A DNA stretch of 64,000 nucleotides from Typhlomys cinereus (GCA_023101885.1 JALPQD010000101.1:4744100-4808099), one strand, 5' to 3'; positions 1 through 9,229 are shown, numbered from the stretch's first letter. Notes: generated by a model from the letters alone, not told the origin. Made by a program: numbers and translations.

Positions 1-820
1 ACAGAGAAAGAGCATGTGTTACTGCAAAATCAAGATCCCATTCAGGTGTGTCTTCCCTAAGTCTCATTTTGTAAACACTTGAAAGCTTTTACACTAGTTA
101 ATTCAGCATCAGACTAAAATGTGTGTGGCATAGAAATTACTACAACGAGATACAGAGAGAAAAGAACTTACACATGCACAATGACCTTTAGGAAACCTCA
201 GGGACAGAGGCTCCTCAGAAATAAGACACATCTATTTTTTATTCATTATCCTGCAGCTCGAGCTTTCCAGATGCAATGCCAACCTTTTCCACAAGAAACC
301 AAGGTCGACCTCCAGATTATGCATGATTTTAGGTGAGCTGAGAGGGGACCACTCAAGGGTACGATGAAGGGCATTCGGCCTCATAGCAATGTGATAAGAG
401 GACGCGTCCCTTTCAGAGACACCCTCCACCCGCCACTGCTCAGCAGGAAAATGAACAGCTACCACTAGCAGTTGTGAGACTGCAAAGCCTGCAGTAAGGT
501 GCAGCTTGTTTCGTCTTTTCATCAGTGTTTAAAGGATCACTGCAACTCTCTTGTTAAGATGAGGAAATCAAGCTTCTGAATTTGACAAACACGTGAGCCA
601 GCAGCATTAGAGCAGCTGTGAGATGAGGCACCACTTCACTGACTATTAGCTAAATGCGCTTTCCATGATATCACAAATAATGAATGATTCAGAGTTTCAT
701 TTACATAAGAAAGAACATTATGATATTGGACATTTTTAAGGTTATCCACTATTCTTAATCTCCAATTGATTCTAAAGGTGTGAAAATTTCTAGAAAATTA
801 TTGATGTACTGAAATTTTTA

Positions 821-1112
821 AATTTTTTTTAATTTATTCAATTGTGCATGTGTGTGTGCGTGTGTGTGCATGTGTGTGTGTGTGCGTGTGCGTGTGTGCA
901 TGTGTGTGTGTGTGTATAGAACCACAGGCGAATTCGGGAACCACCATCAACCGCTTCCACCTCCTCCTTGTTTACTCTGCCCCGGGATTCACAGGCTCCG
1001 CCCTACTAGGACCAGAAATGCGGGCCGCCCTCGCTTCTGCCTGGCATCTATACGTGGAGTCTAGGATCTGAACTCAAGACCTTCTGTCTGCAAGCCACCT
1101 CTCCAGCCCCCA
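821..1112 (-). mobile_element. SINE-A copy 1 (tRNA-derived, B2-like head)
   Basis: Reverse-oriented SINE. Its right end is the complement of the GGGCTGGAGAGGTGGCTC head (here worn), followed leftward by the GC-rich body with CGAATTCGGGAACCACCAT, a TG tract and the ATTGAATAAATT tail. Imperfect flanking repeats around GTACTGAATTTT suggest the target-site duplication. Confidence 0.85.
845..916. repeat. (TG)n, imperfect
   Basis: TG/CG/CA alternating run in the tail of SINE-A copy 1. Confidence 0.9.
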
Positions 1113-1439
1113 ACGTACTGAATTTTAGTGTGATCTCACTTTCATTTTCAACTTGAAGTTAAAGTGGGCATCTTAAGTTAAAAGAGATGTTGCCCAGAAG
1201 AACATTAGACAATGAGTTTTCTGTCCTTCCCTACAGTGCTGTGAACTTTCAGCTAAATCACCATTCTGTTGCCACCTTCTACTTGATGAAATGTCAGCAC
1301 TGATCAAGAGTAAGTTTTCGAGTCACTACAATCCCATGAACTCAACACAGATGCAGGCCTGCACCAATGTCATTATGAGACACCAGGTAAATTACAGAAA
1401 TGTAATTTCAATATAGTCAAAGGCAATGTGTACATGCAA

Positions 1440-1636
1440 ATGTATCTGAATGTATGCATGTGCTCCTGGCATGTGCATGTGCACATGCAGAACAGGGGTC
1501 AACCCCAGCATCACTCCTCATGGGCCGCCCACCTTGTTTCTTGAAACAAGGTCTTTCACTGGGACCTGGGCTCACTAGTTGGCTGGCTACGCTGTCTGAC
1601 CACTGAGCCCCAGGAATCTCCCTGTCTCTGTCTCTC
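1440..1636 (-). mobile_element. B1/ID-like SINE remnant, left part
   Basis: TGTTTCTTGAAACAAGGTCT and CACTGAGCCCCAGGAATCTC are the antisense of a B1-derived unit. A matching ID-like end, GCTGGGAACTGAACTGTGGT, lies at about 2396. The two seem to be one old composite SINE split by the LTR-like element, an L1 scrap (about 2085-2185) and a SINE-B. Confidence 0.5.
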
Positions 1637-2069
1637 CAGTACAGTTCACTTGTGTGCTGCTGAAAAAACCACCATCAAACGGCTTAAAAAAACAAGGAGT
1701 CTTTATTTTTGGCTTGCGATTCCTGGTTCTAGTTCCTTGTACAGCTTGGCAGTAGAATACATACCAACAAGGGTTACGGAAATTTGCCATTCCATACCAT
1801 TAACAGCTGAGAAAGGGACAATCCTTAACTTGCCAGACCAGCATGTCTGACCAAGTAAATAGGAGGAACACAACTTTCTCAACTAGCTCTCTGTATTTTA
1901 TTCATCTATCCAGGGTCTAATCCCACCCACCATGGGTTAGGCCTTCCCCATAAATTAGACAAACTCCTACAGGTCTACTCTGGGCTTAACTACTAATTCT
2001 CTTATAGATGTGCCCAGAGTGCAAACTCTCAACCATCAAGTTGACATCTGTATGTAACTATGACAGCAG
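1637..2069 (-). mobile_element. LTR-like element (family L), about 430 bp
   Basis: One of about ten copies of a repeat of roughly 400-430 bp. Read on the minus strand it starts TGTCATAGTTACATACAG, runs through GGTGTCAACTTGA-like sequence, and ends near a GGAGTTT/AATAAA-type poly(A) region and CAGCAGCACAC. The ends form an imperfect inverted repeat of about 12 bp. I read it as a solo ERVL-type LTR; a DNA-transposon origin is not excluded. It is inserted in an older B1/ID-like SINE. Confidence 0.65.
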
Positions 2070-2185
2070 CTTTATAATGACTTTGAAATCAAGAACCCTG
2101 TTACATCCAGCTTTGTTCTCCCTTTCAGGATTATTTTAGCTATCTGGGACTTTGATAACTACCAAATTAAACTTGCAGATCACTT

Positions 2186-2383
2186 TGAGGGTGAAATTGA
2201 GAATCATCCTAGGTTGTTCTACCTCCTGCTCTGCTCTGGGGTTTCCCAGACTCTGCTTTCCAGGGCCAGAATTTCAGGCCACTGCCATTTCCACCTGGCA
2301 TTTTTACATGGGATCTGGAGAATCTGAACTCAGGTCCTTTTGTTTATGTGGCTTTAACCCTTGAGCCATCTCCCCAGCCCCAT
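2186..2383 (-). mobile_element. SINE-B fragment
   Basis: Reverse copy of the older SINE: GAATCATCCTAGGTTGTTCT on the left, through TTTCCACCTGGCATTTTTAC, to GAGCCATCTCCCCAGCCCC, the complement of the head. The CA-rich 3' end is missing. Confidence 0.75.
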
Positions 2384-2385
2384 CC

Positions 2386-2460
2386 CCATGTGTGTGCTGG
2401 GAACTGAACTGTGGTCCTCATTCTTGCACAAGAAAGCACTGCACTGGCTCTCCCAGGGCC
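2386..2460 (-). mobile_element. B1/ID-like SINE remnant, right part
   Basis: GTGTGTGCTGGGAACTGAAC then CTCATTCTTGCACAAG, the antisense of an ID-type tRNA-derived unit. Probably the other half of the remnant at 1440-1636. Confidence 0.45.
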
Positions 2461-2878
2461 TTCAGAAGGACTTTTAAAGACTTAAATGCATTGATGATTT
2501 AAGAAGACAAGAGGGTCACACTGCTAGACAATTATTTCTGTATTACTGACGTATTGAAGAAACTTCAAAGAATTTAAAAAGTTCAGCTTTTCCTAATTTT
2601 GGACCAGTCAGGATGTGCCAGAAGTTTTCAATCTTTCTCTAAACTTAATCAATAAATCCAAGATCATATGCTTAACCTCAAATGGCAGATTATTCTGGTT
2701 TCAGTTAAGAATAATCAAAACAAGAGATTAAAGTTTTGGATAAACTTAAGAGAGCCCGAAATAAAAGTCCTTTTCATACAGTACTTTGTAGAACTTTCCT
2801 TCTAGTAGGGATCTCTGACATTCCCTCATACAGGCAAAGCAAAGCAGAAAGTAACAAGATCAGGATGGTGGTACCTAC

Positions 2879-3003
2879 CATGCGCCTGAGGAAGCTCAAG
2901 TGCTGAAAGGTAACCCACTGTTTATTGACATCCCTGAAGAGGCACATGAACTTGTGTGGGGATTCCTGTATAGCTCTTCTCTCTAGATACCAGACGCATC
3001 CTC
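2879..3003 (-). CDS. COX10: COX10 coding exon 2
   Basis: This is the second coding exon of protoheme IX farnesyltransferase, 125 bp. Spliced to exon 1 it reads [18 protein letters not shown], then continues through [17 protein letters not shown]. That is plainly the N-terminal, pre-catalytic part of mammalian COX10, around residues 16-56. The acceptor is a long pyrimidine run ending in TATAG (AG at 3005-3004), with a branch-point-like CTAAT near 3030. The donor after the ATG codon is GTAGGT (2878-2873). The exon ends in phase 0. No stop or frameshift is present, so the gene looks intact here. The UbiA-type prenyltransferase domain, with its Asp-rich motifs and membrane helices, is encoded by exons left of the window. 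The junction with exon 1 is about three codons shorter than the human protein as I remember it. Confidence 0.96.
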
Positions 3004-3277
3004 CTATAGCAGAAAGAGAGGAGGGGAGAAACATTAGAATGATTAATGCTTCTGCTAGCTACATGGCTTCTACACTTACCCAGAAACACAGCCAACCATG
3101 CAAACTGCTGATGTGTCAGACCTGTGAATGAGTGCAACTGATCAGCCTATTTGTGGTTTAGGGTGTGATTCTTCTGTAGGGGTGGAGGAAATTCTCACTC
3201 CTTCCTCACTATGCTTTGATGTACGAATGCTGAAAGTAATTGGTCCCGGCTCTTATAAGAAAAAACATAAAACAATA

Positions 3278-3315
3278 CATGTGGGTTTTTTCTTTTTCTT
3301 TTTTTGCGTGTGCAT

Positions 3316-3366
<51 letters not shown>

Positions 3367-3632
3367 GTGTGTTTATGTGTGAGCAAGCATATGTGCAACA
3401 GGGCACTAGAGTGTGTGTGTCTTTTGCGATCCAAGGGTGACACAGGGAATCATCCTGGATTGCTCTACCTCTTTGTTGCTCTGCTCTAGGGGTTTCCTAA
3501 GTTCCATCTTCTAAGGTCAGAATTGTAGGCTACTGCCGTTTCCAGCTGATATTTTTACCTGGGATCTGGGGATCCGAACTCAGGTCCTTTGCTTCAGAAG
3601 CAAAGGACTGTAACCATTTCCTCAACCAAGCA
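3278..3632 (-). mobile_element. SINE-B with (GT)n tail
   Basis: Reverse copy about 270 bp left of COX10 intron 1 acceptor-side DNA. It carries a long GT run (about 3312-3363) as its 3' tail, then GAATCATCCTGGATTGCTCT and a diverged body. The head region is worn (CCATTTCCTCAACCAAGC). Confidence 0.75.
3312..3363. repeat. (GT)n microsatellite
   Basis: About 23 uninterrupted GT units flanked by variant units, in the tail of a SINE-B in COX10 intron 1. Confidence 0.95.
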
Positions 3633-3681
3633 TTTGCTTTTTAAAAAGTAGGAAGGAAAATGCCTTTTCTCACTAAATGCC

Positions 3682-3683
<2 letters not shown>

Positions 3684-3726
<43 letters not shown>
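3684..3726. repeat. (AC)n(GC)n microsatellite
   Basis: About fourteen AC units followed by about seven CG units, all alternating purine-pyrimidine; the CG part is especially prone to Z-DNA. Confidence 0.92.
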
Positions 3727-3727
<1 letters not shown>

Positions 3728-5140
3728 GTTAATGCTTTCCTCACACAATTAAGCAAGACAACAAAAGGATTGGAAATAATTTTCACTGAATCAATCTAGT
3801 CAATCTAGTTAAGATATTTTTGCTGTATTCGAACTTGCATTTGAATCATGTTACTAAACTCTCAAATCAACAAATCCAATGCTTGTCCCAGACCCCTTTC
3901 TATTCAAGTATTTGACCATCTGTACCATCTGTTCTCTGTGTTCTGCCCCTCAGTTCCCTATTGTTGCCTCCACATTCTGTGTACTGTGGAGCTATTTCCA
4001 CTGAATTCAAACATTCCCTCCTGGGAGGAAGCTGAGATGATCTGGGATGCTCATACATACTTACAAGGCTCAGGCAGCTCAGTATGCTGTGAGAATCACA
4101 GCCCTTCCTGAGCTTAGATTGCTGGAGAGGAGGAAACATGAGCAGAGCTGCTGCCTGCAAGTTGCACAGGGAACTCATGATACAGTATTCCTGGGCCTTC
4201 ACCCACATTGGAGTGGGCTTTGGGGTACAGGCAGATGCAACTGCCTAAGCCTCCCTTACCTATGCTACTTCAAGTACACATGTGAACTCATCTGTTCCCA
4301 CTACACTTGAATAGAACTGTTTCTTGGTTACCCTCTCTGTAGTGAATAGATAGACGTCAGTTCATAGAACTTCAGGGCAGTAGTGTTTCCACTGTTTTGC
4401 ACACTAAGAAAATGTCATTGCTATTTAACTCATTTTAAAGAGTCATCAGTTCTCTATCCAGCTCTCCTGATGTCTTTCTTTCTTACTTACTGATCACCAA
4501 GTACAGTCGACCCTGGCAAAGAGGTCAGACCGTCTGTTTCTTTCCACTCCAGCTGACAGGTGATTGTGATCTTGCACTGGACCTTGGCAACAGCAGGAGG
4601 GTCGACACAGTCATCAGCAGTTTCAGTGACTTCCTGTCCTCTGTAACCCATGGGCCAGAGCCAGCAGTTTTATTCCAGAAGCTGGGAGTACAGATCACTC
4701 ACCAAACCTTCAATAACCCACGGAAGCAAGGCTGCCTCGTGACCTCCTGATGATGCACAGAGCGGGATCCTTAACTGTGATCTGATCAACTCCCTTTATG
4801 TTGTTTCCTTGCTTGCAGTCTACAAGCCACCTATCAATTTTCATCTCTTTGATCTACTACATCATGTTTCAGGATTCTTCTTACTGCGAATTCTATCCAT
4901 CATCATATGTTTTAGATTCTTGATGGCAGAGGCTCTACTTTATCCTGCTTTGCTACAACTGCTACTATTTGATGACTACATAGCCTGTGTTGCCTTCCTG
5001 CCTGAAACATGTGGCAGTTGTCTTAGACTACTGAAGTCGTAGCTTCACTGATAACACGCTCACAAACCACTACTGATTACGACATGGTTCTTTTTCAGAC
5101 AGATACTCATGTGTTTGCTGTGGGAACACACGGGAAAGGT

Positions 5141-5560
5141 GCTGTCATAGTTAAGCACAGGTGTCAACTTGACTGTTGAGGGTTTGAGCTCTGGCACAGT
5201 TGTGGAGAGTTGATGGTTAAGCCCAGAGCAAACCTGAAGGAGATTGTCCAGCTGGTAGGGAAGACCCAGCCCATGGTGGGTGGGATTAGGCCCTGGATAA
5301 ATCAGAGAGCTGGTTGAGAGAGTTGGCATCTTTCTGTATACTTGGCCAGACATGCTGGTCTGGCAAGTAAGGATTGTCCATCTCTCAGCTGTTATACAGT
5401 AATGGTGTGGCCAGTTCCCTCGGCCCTGGTGTTGGTGCATGCTCTCCCGTCAAGCTGGACTAAGAACTGTAATCGGACTGTCGTAAGAAAGTAAACTCCT
5501 TGTTCCCTTAAGCTGTGTGATGGTCATTTATCAGCAACCATGCAGATGAACTGCTAGAGG
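5141..5560 (+). mobile_element. LTR-like element (family L), forward copy
   Basis: Starts TGTCATAGTTAAGCACAGGT followed by GTCAACTTGACTGTTGAGG, and ends near GTAAACTCCTTGTTCCCTTA and TTATCAGCAACCATGCAG. It lies in COX10 intron 1 in the opposite orientation to the gene. Much of it can be read as one long minus-strand frame (5060-5440), which I consider chance. Confidence 0.68.
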
Positions 5561-5919
5561 TGCTCAACGTTAAAGTTGTTAAACTACGATCTTATGGCTT
5601 GGTAGTAACATCACTAAGAAAAAGCTTGGGAAACCATACATATAAAACATGAAACATTTCCTTTAAACAAAGCACATCACATGTCTATGAATAAGTGCCT
5701 AGAAAATGAATCTCAGCCCTTGATAAGTACATGTACATGGGAAGATAATCAGGGTTTATAACAGATACACTTAAAATCTGGAAATGTGATCATAACATCA
5801 CACATTTCACCATCAATACTGGACCCATCTGCAGGACTTTTAAAACCAAGCATGAAAAGTCATTTAAAAGTTCTTGAAACTTCCTAAATAGGAACAAAAT
5901 ACTTTGAATTTTAATTTCT

Positions 5920-6082
5920 TTTATTTTAAATTTAGAGAGAGAGAGAAAGAGAGAGAGGGAGAGAGAGAGAATAACTTGTGGGAGTTAGTTCTCTCCTTTT
6001 ACTATGTGGGATCTAAGGATCAAACTCAGTTCTTCAAGCTTGGCGGCAAGCCCTTACCCTCTGAGTCAGCTACAGGCCCCCG
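5920..6082 (-). mobile_element. B4-like SINE
   Basis: A (GA)n run, then GGGAGTTAGTTCTCTCCTTT, ATGTGGGATCTAAGGATCAA, CTTGGCGGCAAGCCCTTACC: the antisense of an old rodent B3/B4-type SINE. Confidence 0.6.
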
Positions 6083-6095
6083 AATCTGAACTTTT

Positions 6096-6118
6096 TTAAA
6101 AAAAAAATTTGTTTGTTT

Positions 6119-6155
<37 letters not shown>

Positions 6156-6378
6156 CACAGGGCACTGTCTGTCCCTGTGAAGGACCAAGGGTGACTTTGG
6201 GAATCATCCTGGATTGCTTCCACCTCCTTGCTTCATTCTGGGATTTCCCAGGCACTACCCTCCAAGGCCAGAGCCTCCCGTTTCCACCTGGCAGTTTTTA
6301 TATGGGACCTGTTTCCGAACTCAGGACCTTTTGGTTTACCAGACAGAGTTTTAACCCCTGAGCCATCTCTCCAGGCTC
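6096..6378 (-). mobile_element. SINE-B with target-site duplication
   Basis: Reverse copy with a GT tract tail, GGAATCATCCTGGATTGCTT, and head complement CTGAGCCATCTCTCCAGG. TCTGAACTTT flanks both ends (6085-6094 and 6383-6392). Confidence 0.85.
6119..6154. repeat. (GT)n microsatellite
   Basis: About seventeen GT units in a SINE-B tail. Confidence 0.93.
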
Positions 6379-6655
6379 CGACTCTGAACTTTTATAAGAA
6401 ATTCAGACATAACTACAGGCTGCTAACATAGTGCTAATTTTCCTTCTAACCTCTTTCCATCAAAGTATCTGAGTGGATCTTTTAATAGAATTATACAGGC
6501 CACTTACCAGCAAATTTTTTTTAATGTCAGCAAGTAAGTTATTCAATCTTTCTACTCTATCTTTGGAAAGACTGATCTAGCAACCTGCAACCTATCTCCT
6601 GAAACTGGGAGACTCAGCTGCTAACTGGAATTGTCCTATCAGAAACTGCAAACAG

Positions 6656-6918
6656 AACTGGGGCGGTGTCTCTGTGGGTAGAAGTATTTGTTAAGTGTAA
6701 GAACCTGAATTTGAATTTCTACTGAGTCCACATTTTAGAAAGCTGTATGCACAGGGTGTCTACTGGGAGATGAAAGGTGAGTATATGCAGTGGAAAATTA
6801 ACAGTCCCTGAAAAGGAGAAAAGTTAGGTCATCTTCCGATTCCCACACAAACACCAGAGAATTCATCTACACACATATACACCCCCACCCCACCCCACCT
6901 CATAAAATAAATAAATTA
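6656..6918 (+). mobile_element. Old B3/B2-like SINE, target of SINE-A
   Basis: Diverged tRNA-like head (GGCGGTGTCTCTGTGGGTAG), ACCTGAATTTGAATTTCTAC as B-box region, and a CA/CCCACC-rich tail ending AAAATAAATAAATTA. SINE-A copy 2 inserted exactly at that tail. Confidence 0.5.
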
Positions 6919-7231
6919 GGGCTGGAGAGGTGGCTCAGGGGTTAAGCCTCTGCCTTGTAGGCGGAAGGTCCCGAGTTCGGATCCCAGATCCCACGTATAG
7001 ACGCCAGACGGAAGCGGGGGCGGCCTGCGCTTCTGGTCCTGGTAGGGCGGAGCCTGTGAATCCCAGGGCAGAAGGAGGTGGAGGCGTCCATGGTGGTTCG
7101 TGAATTCGTCCGTGGTTCTACACATACACAGACACACACATACACAGACACACACATACACACACACAGACACACACGCGCGCGCGCACATACACACAGT
7201 TGAATAAATAATAATAATAAAAAAAATTAAA
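6919..7231 (+). mobile_element. SINE-A copy 2 with perfect target-site duplication
   Basis: Full-length copy. It has head GGGCTGGAGAGGTGGCTCAG with a tRNA-like A box region and GAGTTCGGATCC as the B-box-like region, then a GC-rich body, GAATTCGTCCGTGGTTCTAC, a CA-rich tract, TTGAATAAATAA and an A-rich tail. AAAATAAATAAATTAG at about 6904-6919 is repeated exactly at 7232-7247. It inserted at the A-rich end of an older SINE. Confidence 0.92.
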
Positions 7232-7539
7232 AAAATAAATAAATTAGAAATGCAGAACATAAAGGTAGGAGAGCAGTGGTCTTAGGAATACACATTGGAG
7301 ATATATGCATACAGATGGCACGAATCAAGGATGAGTACTGAGATCAGGATCAAGCAACATTCATAATCGTGGACCGTACAAGAGATTCCAAAAAGACTCA
7401 TAATCCTTTAAAAACAACTTCATTACAGAAACTGCATGTAAAAACAGAGGTGTACAATGACAGCTCATTACTTATTCCCTAGTTTCAGCAATCACCGAAT
7501 CTCACCTAACCTTGTTTCTTCTCTACTTCCTTCTAGCCA

Positions 7540-7680
7540 CTGCCCTGTTTTATGATCCAGGAGGGACCTTTGGGATCATCTAGTTCAGTTATGTCAATTA
7601 CAGACAAGTAAACTCCATCATAGAAAAGTCAAATGATTTGACTTGAGATCATACAGATCAAAACAGACTTGTGAAATGGC
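7540..7680 (+). mobile_element. MIR-like remnant
   Basis: TTGGGATCATCTAGTTCAGT, TACAGACAAGTAAACTCCAT and GAGATCATACAGATCAAA resemble a MIR3-type core. Confidence 0.38.
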
Positions 7681-7977
7681 ATGTGGGGGGTGGGGGATGG
7701 GGGGGAGAAAGGAAGTTCAGAGTCCCAGTCAACTTGACCACTGAGACACTGGGGAGTTTGTGATAAATGAAGCCTAGAAAAGTTTCTGGTCGTGACCAAA
7801 GGGTAGTTCTCGGTTTCCATACCGTGTCTAATAAGGACCACCAGTAACACCTTCCACATAGCTATTATTCATCCTCCGCAGATACTAGAGGCAAAGAAAG
7901 GCCCAACCTCCTCTTCAATTCATTCACAAAACGACTACTGAGCACCAACATTGGGCACTGGGGAGACAGTGGTGAGT

Positions 7978-8012
7978 GAGAGAGTGAGAGAGAGAGAGAG
8001 AGAAAGAGAGAA
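7978..8012. repeat. (GA)n microsatellite
   Basis: GAGTGAGAGAGA-type run in COX10 intron 1, a short way inside the CpG island. Confidence 0.9.
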
Positions 8013-8659
8013 GGCACTGTCTCTACCTGAGTAGAGTGCATCCTTTAGTTGGGGAAAGAAAGAACAGATCGCCACGTGTGTTTGCGTGTGCAGATAAACA
8101 GTCTGCGCTCACCACGACGGAATAAATAGGACGAGAGTGGGGAGGAGCAGGAAGCCTGTCTTAGACAGGATGCTCAGGCTGGCTCTGAACAAGCGGCAGG
8201 TGCTCTGCGACCTACGCAGGAGCCTGGACAACACATTCGTGCCAAGTCTCTCCAATGGGAGGGTCGTGCTGGCCGAGCAACGCTCGAAGCCTGGAGACCG
8301 TCTGCGCGCAGCGCCCCGACCCCGCACCGCGGCCGGGAGCTGCGGAAGGAGCAGGACGCGTCGGCACGGGCCGCGGCCGGGAAGTCGTGTGCAGCCGAGG
8401 CTCTACCTGTCCTCTCCCGCTTCCGCTATCCGAACACCGAAAGCAGCACGGATCCCCCACCCCAAGGAAAGCGGGGCGACGACGGGGGCGGGCCCTGCCC
8501 GCGACTCCTCGGCCGCCTCCCCCAAGGTCACGTCCCTCCAGGTGCCGAGCCGACCTCGCCAAGGGCTCCCAAGGTGGCCGGCTCCCGGGGCCACGCTCTC
8601 GCACGTGGCGGAAAAGGAAAAGACCGACCCCGCGGCCGCGCGCGAGGGTGGAACAGTAC

Positions 8660-8702
8660 CTGCCAGCAGGCGTGAGGTTAGCGAGTGCGGGGAGGCGGCC
8701 AT
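8660..8702 (-). CDS. COX10: COX10 coding exon 1 (start codon, mitochondrial leader)
   Basis: This is the first coding exon of heme O synthase, the inner-membrane mitochondrial enzyme that adds a farnesyl group to protoheme IX on the way to heme A for cytochrome c oxidase. Read on the minus strand from the ATG at 8702 it gives MAASPHSLTSRLLA plus one base of the next codon. That nearly matches the start of mammalian COX10 as I know it. The peptide is basic, rich in Ser and Leu and has no acidic residue, as expected of a mitochondrial targeting sequence. The start context is good (G at -3, G at +4). The exon ends CAG before GTACTG, a valid donor at 8659-8654, in phase 1, which joins in frame to the exon at 2879-3003. 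It lies in the CpG island beside ETS and YY1-type sites. The transcription start and 5' UTR limits are not visible. Confidence 0.93.
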
Positions 8703-8747
8703 GACGTCCTGAGCCCGCAGGGAGCGGGGTCCCGCTGTCCTCTCCCC

Positions 8748-8771
8748 TCACCGGCTGCTGGGCGCCGCCAT
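8748..8771 (-). CDS. Possible short upstream ORF of COX10
   Basis: If transcription starts upstream of 8771, the ATG inside the YY1-type motif would open a frame reading MAAPSSR and then TGA at 8750-8748. It ends 45 nt before the COX10 ATG. The context is strong (A at -3, G at +4). Such a frame could lower or regulate translation of the main ORF. Whether it is in the mRNA depends on the unknown start site. Confidence 0.3.
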   Translation of the reverse strand: MAAPSSR

Positions 8772-8776
8772 CTTTG
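8761..8776 (-). promoter_or_regulatory. YY1-type site in the COX10 5' region
   Basis: On the minus strand the sequence reads CAAAGATGGCGGCGCC, containing the AAGATGGCGGC motif typical of YY1 sites. These usually sit just downstream of the transcription start in TATA-less promoters, so the start may lie around 8780-8800. The motif also contains an ATG that opens a seven-codon upstream reading frame. Confidence 0.6.
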
Positions 8777-8802
8777 TTGACCCGCCCTCTCGGGTAGGCG
8801 GG

Positions 8803-8826
8803 ACTTCCGGTCAGTCGCTTCCGGCG
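8803..8826 (-). promoter_or_regulatory. Two ETS (GABP/ELK-type) sites
   Basis: Two CCGGAAG-type cores lie on the minus strand, read as ACTTCCGGT at 8803-8811 and CTTCCGGCG at 8818-8826 on the plus strand, 15 bp apart. Paired ETS sites close to the start are typical of nuclear genes for mitochondrial respiratory proteins, where GABP/NRF-2 binds. Binding is inferred from the motif only. Confidence 0.65.
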
Positions 8827-9217
8827 GGTGCGTGGATGGAAGGCGGCCCCGGGCTGCAGGCGCGGGACGCGCAGGTGTCTGTGCGAACATCTGGGAGCTC
8901 GTGTGACCGACCGTGCGGCGTAGGGGACGCGGGCGCAGGCCGGGTCGCTCGCTCTCCGCGGGCACTTTAATGTTACCAGCGGCGCTGCCTGGTGGCCGAT
9001 GGCCCCAAGGACATGGCTCTTGATGTGAGCACTCCGCCGGCCCCTGGGCTGTCCAGGCCCGGCTTCCCTGTCGGGTCTTGCGAGCCCGGATGAACGTGAC
9101 GTTTCCCGATCGGAGCCGTATGGTCCAGAGCAGTTCGGAAGGAGACCCACGAGTAGTTGAGAGTTGGAGCCCGGGAGCGCGGTCTCCTGGTCTAGGAGCT
9201 GTGTTTGGGGAGGTTAC

Positions 9218-9223
9218 GTAAGT
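9218..9223 (+). promoter_or_regulatory. Candidate splice donor of a divergent transcript
   Basis: A near-consensus GTAAGT donor lies on the plus strand about 500 bp upstream of the COX10 ATG, at the edge of the CpG island. A transcript starting in the island and running right, as human COX10-AS1 does, could use it to end its first exon. This is motif evidence only. Confidence 0.25.
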
Positions 9224-9229
9224 CCCCCC

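Larger units (their letters stand above)
1..2878 (-). other. COX10: COX10 intron 2 (partial)
   Basis: Sequence downstream of exon 2 on the minus strand, beginning with donor GTAGGT. The next exon is outside the window. It contains a SINE-A, an LTR-like element, a SINE-B and an older B1/ID-like SINE split by later insertions. I see no further COX10 exon in it; the expected continuation after the Met at the end of exon 2 does not appear in any frame. Positions 1-820 and 2460-2870 hold no repeat or gene that I recognise. Confidence 0.85.
3004..8659 (-). other. COX10: COX10 intron 1
   Basis: This is the 5.66 kb intron between the two coding exons, with donor GTACTG at its exon 1 end and acceptor TATAG at its exon 2 end. 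It holds SINE-B copies near 3278-3632 and 6096-6378, a SINE-A at 6919, an LTR-like element at 5141-5560, B4-like SINEs and several CA and GA tracts. Within 3640-5140 and 7260-8200 I see no coding exon, only AC repeats, a weak MIR-like stretch near 7540-7680 and an uncertain open stretch near 4500-4790. Confidence 0.9.
8230..9160. promoter_or_regulatory. COX10: CpG island, COX10 promoter
   Basis: This stretch is far richer in G+C and CpG than anything else in the window, with many CGCG, GCCG and CCGC runs, while the flanks are AT-rich and CpG-poor. It covers coding exon 1, the 5' UTR and upstream DNA of COX10. No TATA box is obvious. GC boxes, two ETS sites and a YY1-type site cluster at 8760-8826. 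Human COX10 has a divergent lncRNA (COX10-AS1) starting close by, and the island extends well upstream of the ATG, so a bidirectional promoter is likely but not shown. Confidence 0.88.

Noticed and set aside
5060..5440. 126-codon minus-strand frame in COX10 intron 1
   Set aside because: It follows an LTR-like repeat in antisense. Similar frames recur in other copies (17443-17838, 54054-54443).
6919..6990. tRNA-like head sequences (A and B boxes) in SINE copies
   Set aside because: They are SINE promoters. No intact cloverleaf with acceptor stem and anticodon arm is present, so no tRNA gene is called.
8137..9150. Long open frames on both strands across the CpG island (191 and 312 codons)
   Set aside because: High GC makes stops rare, and frames overlap in several registers. 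Only the short COX10 exon 1 has protein identity and a splice donor.
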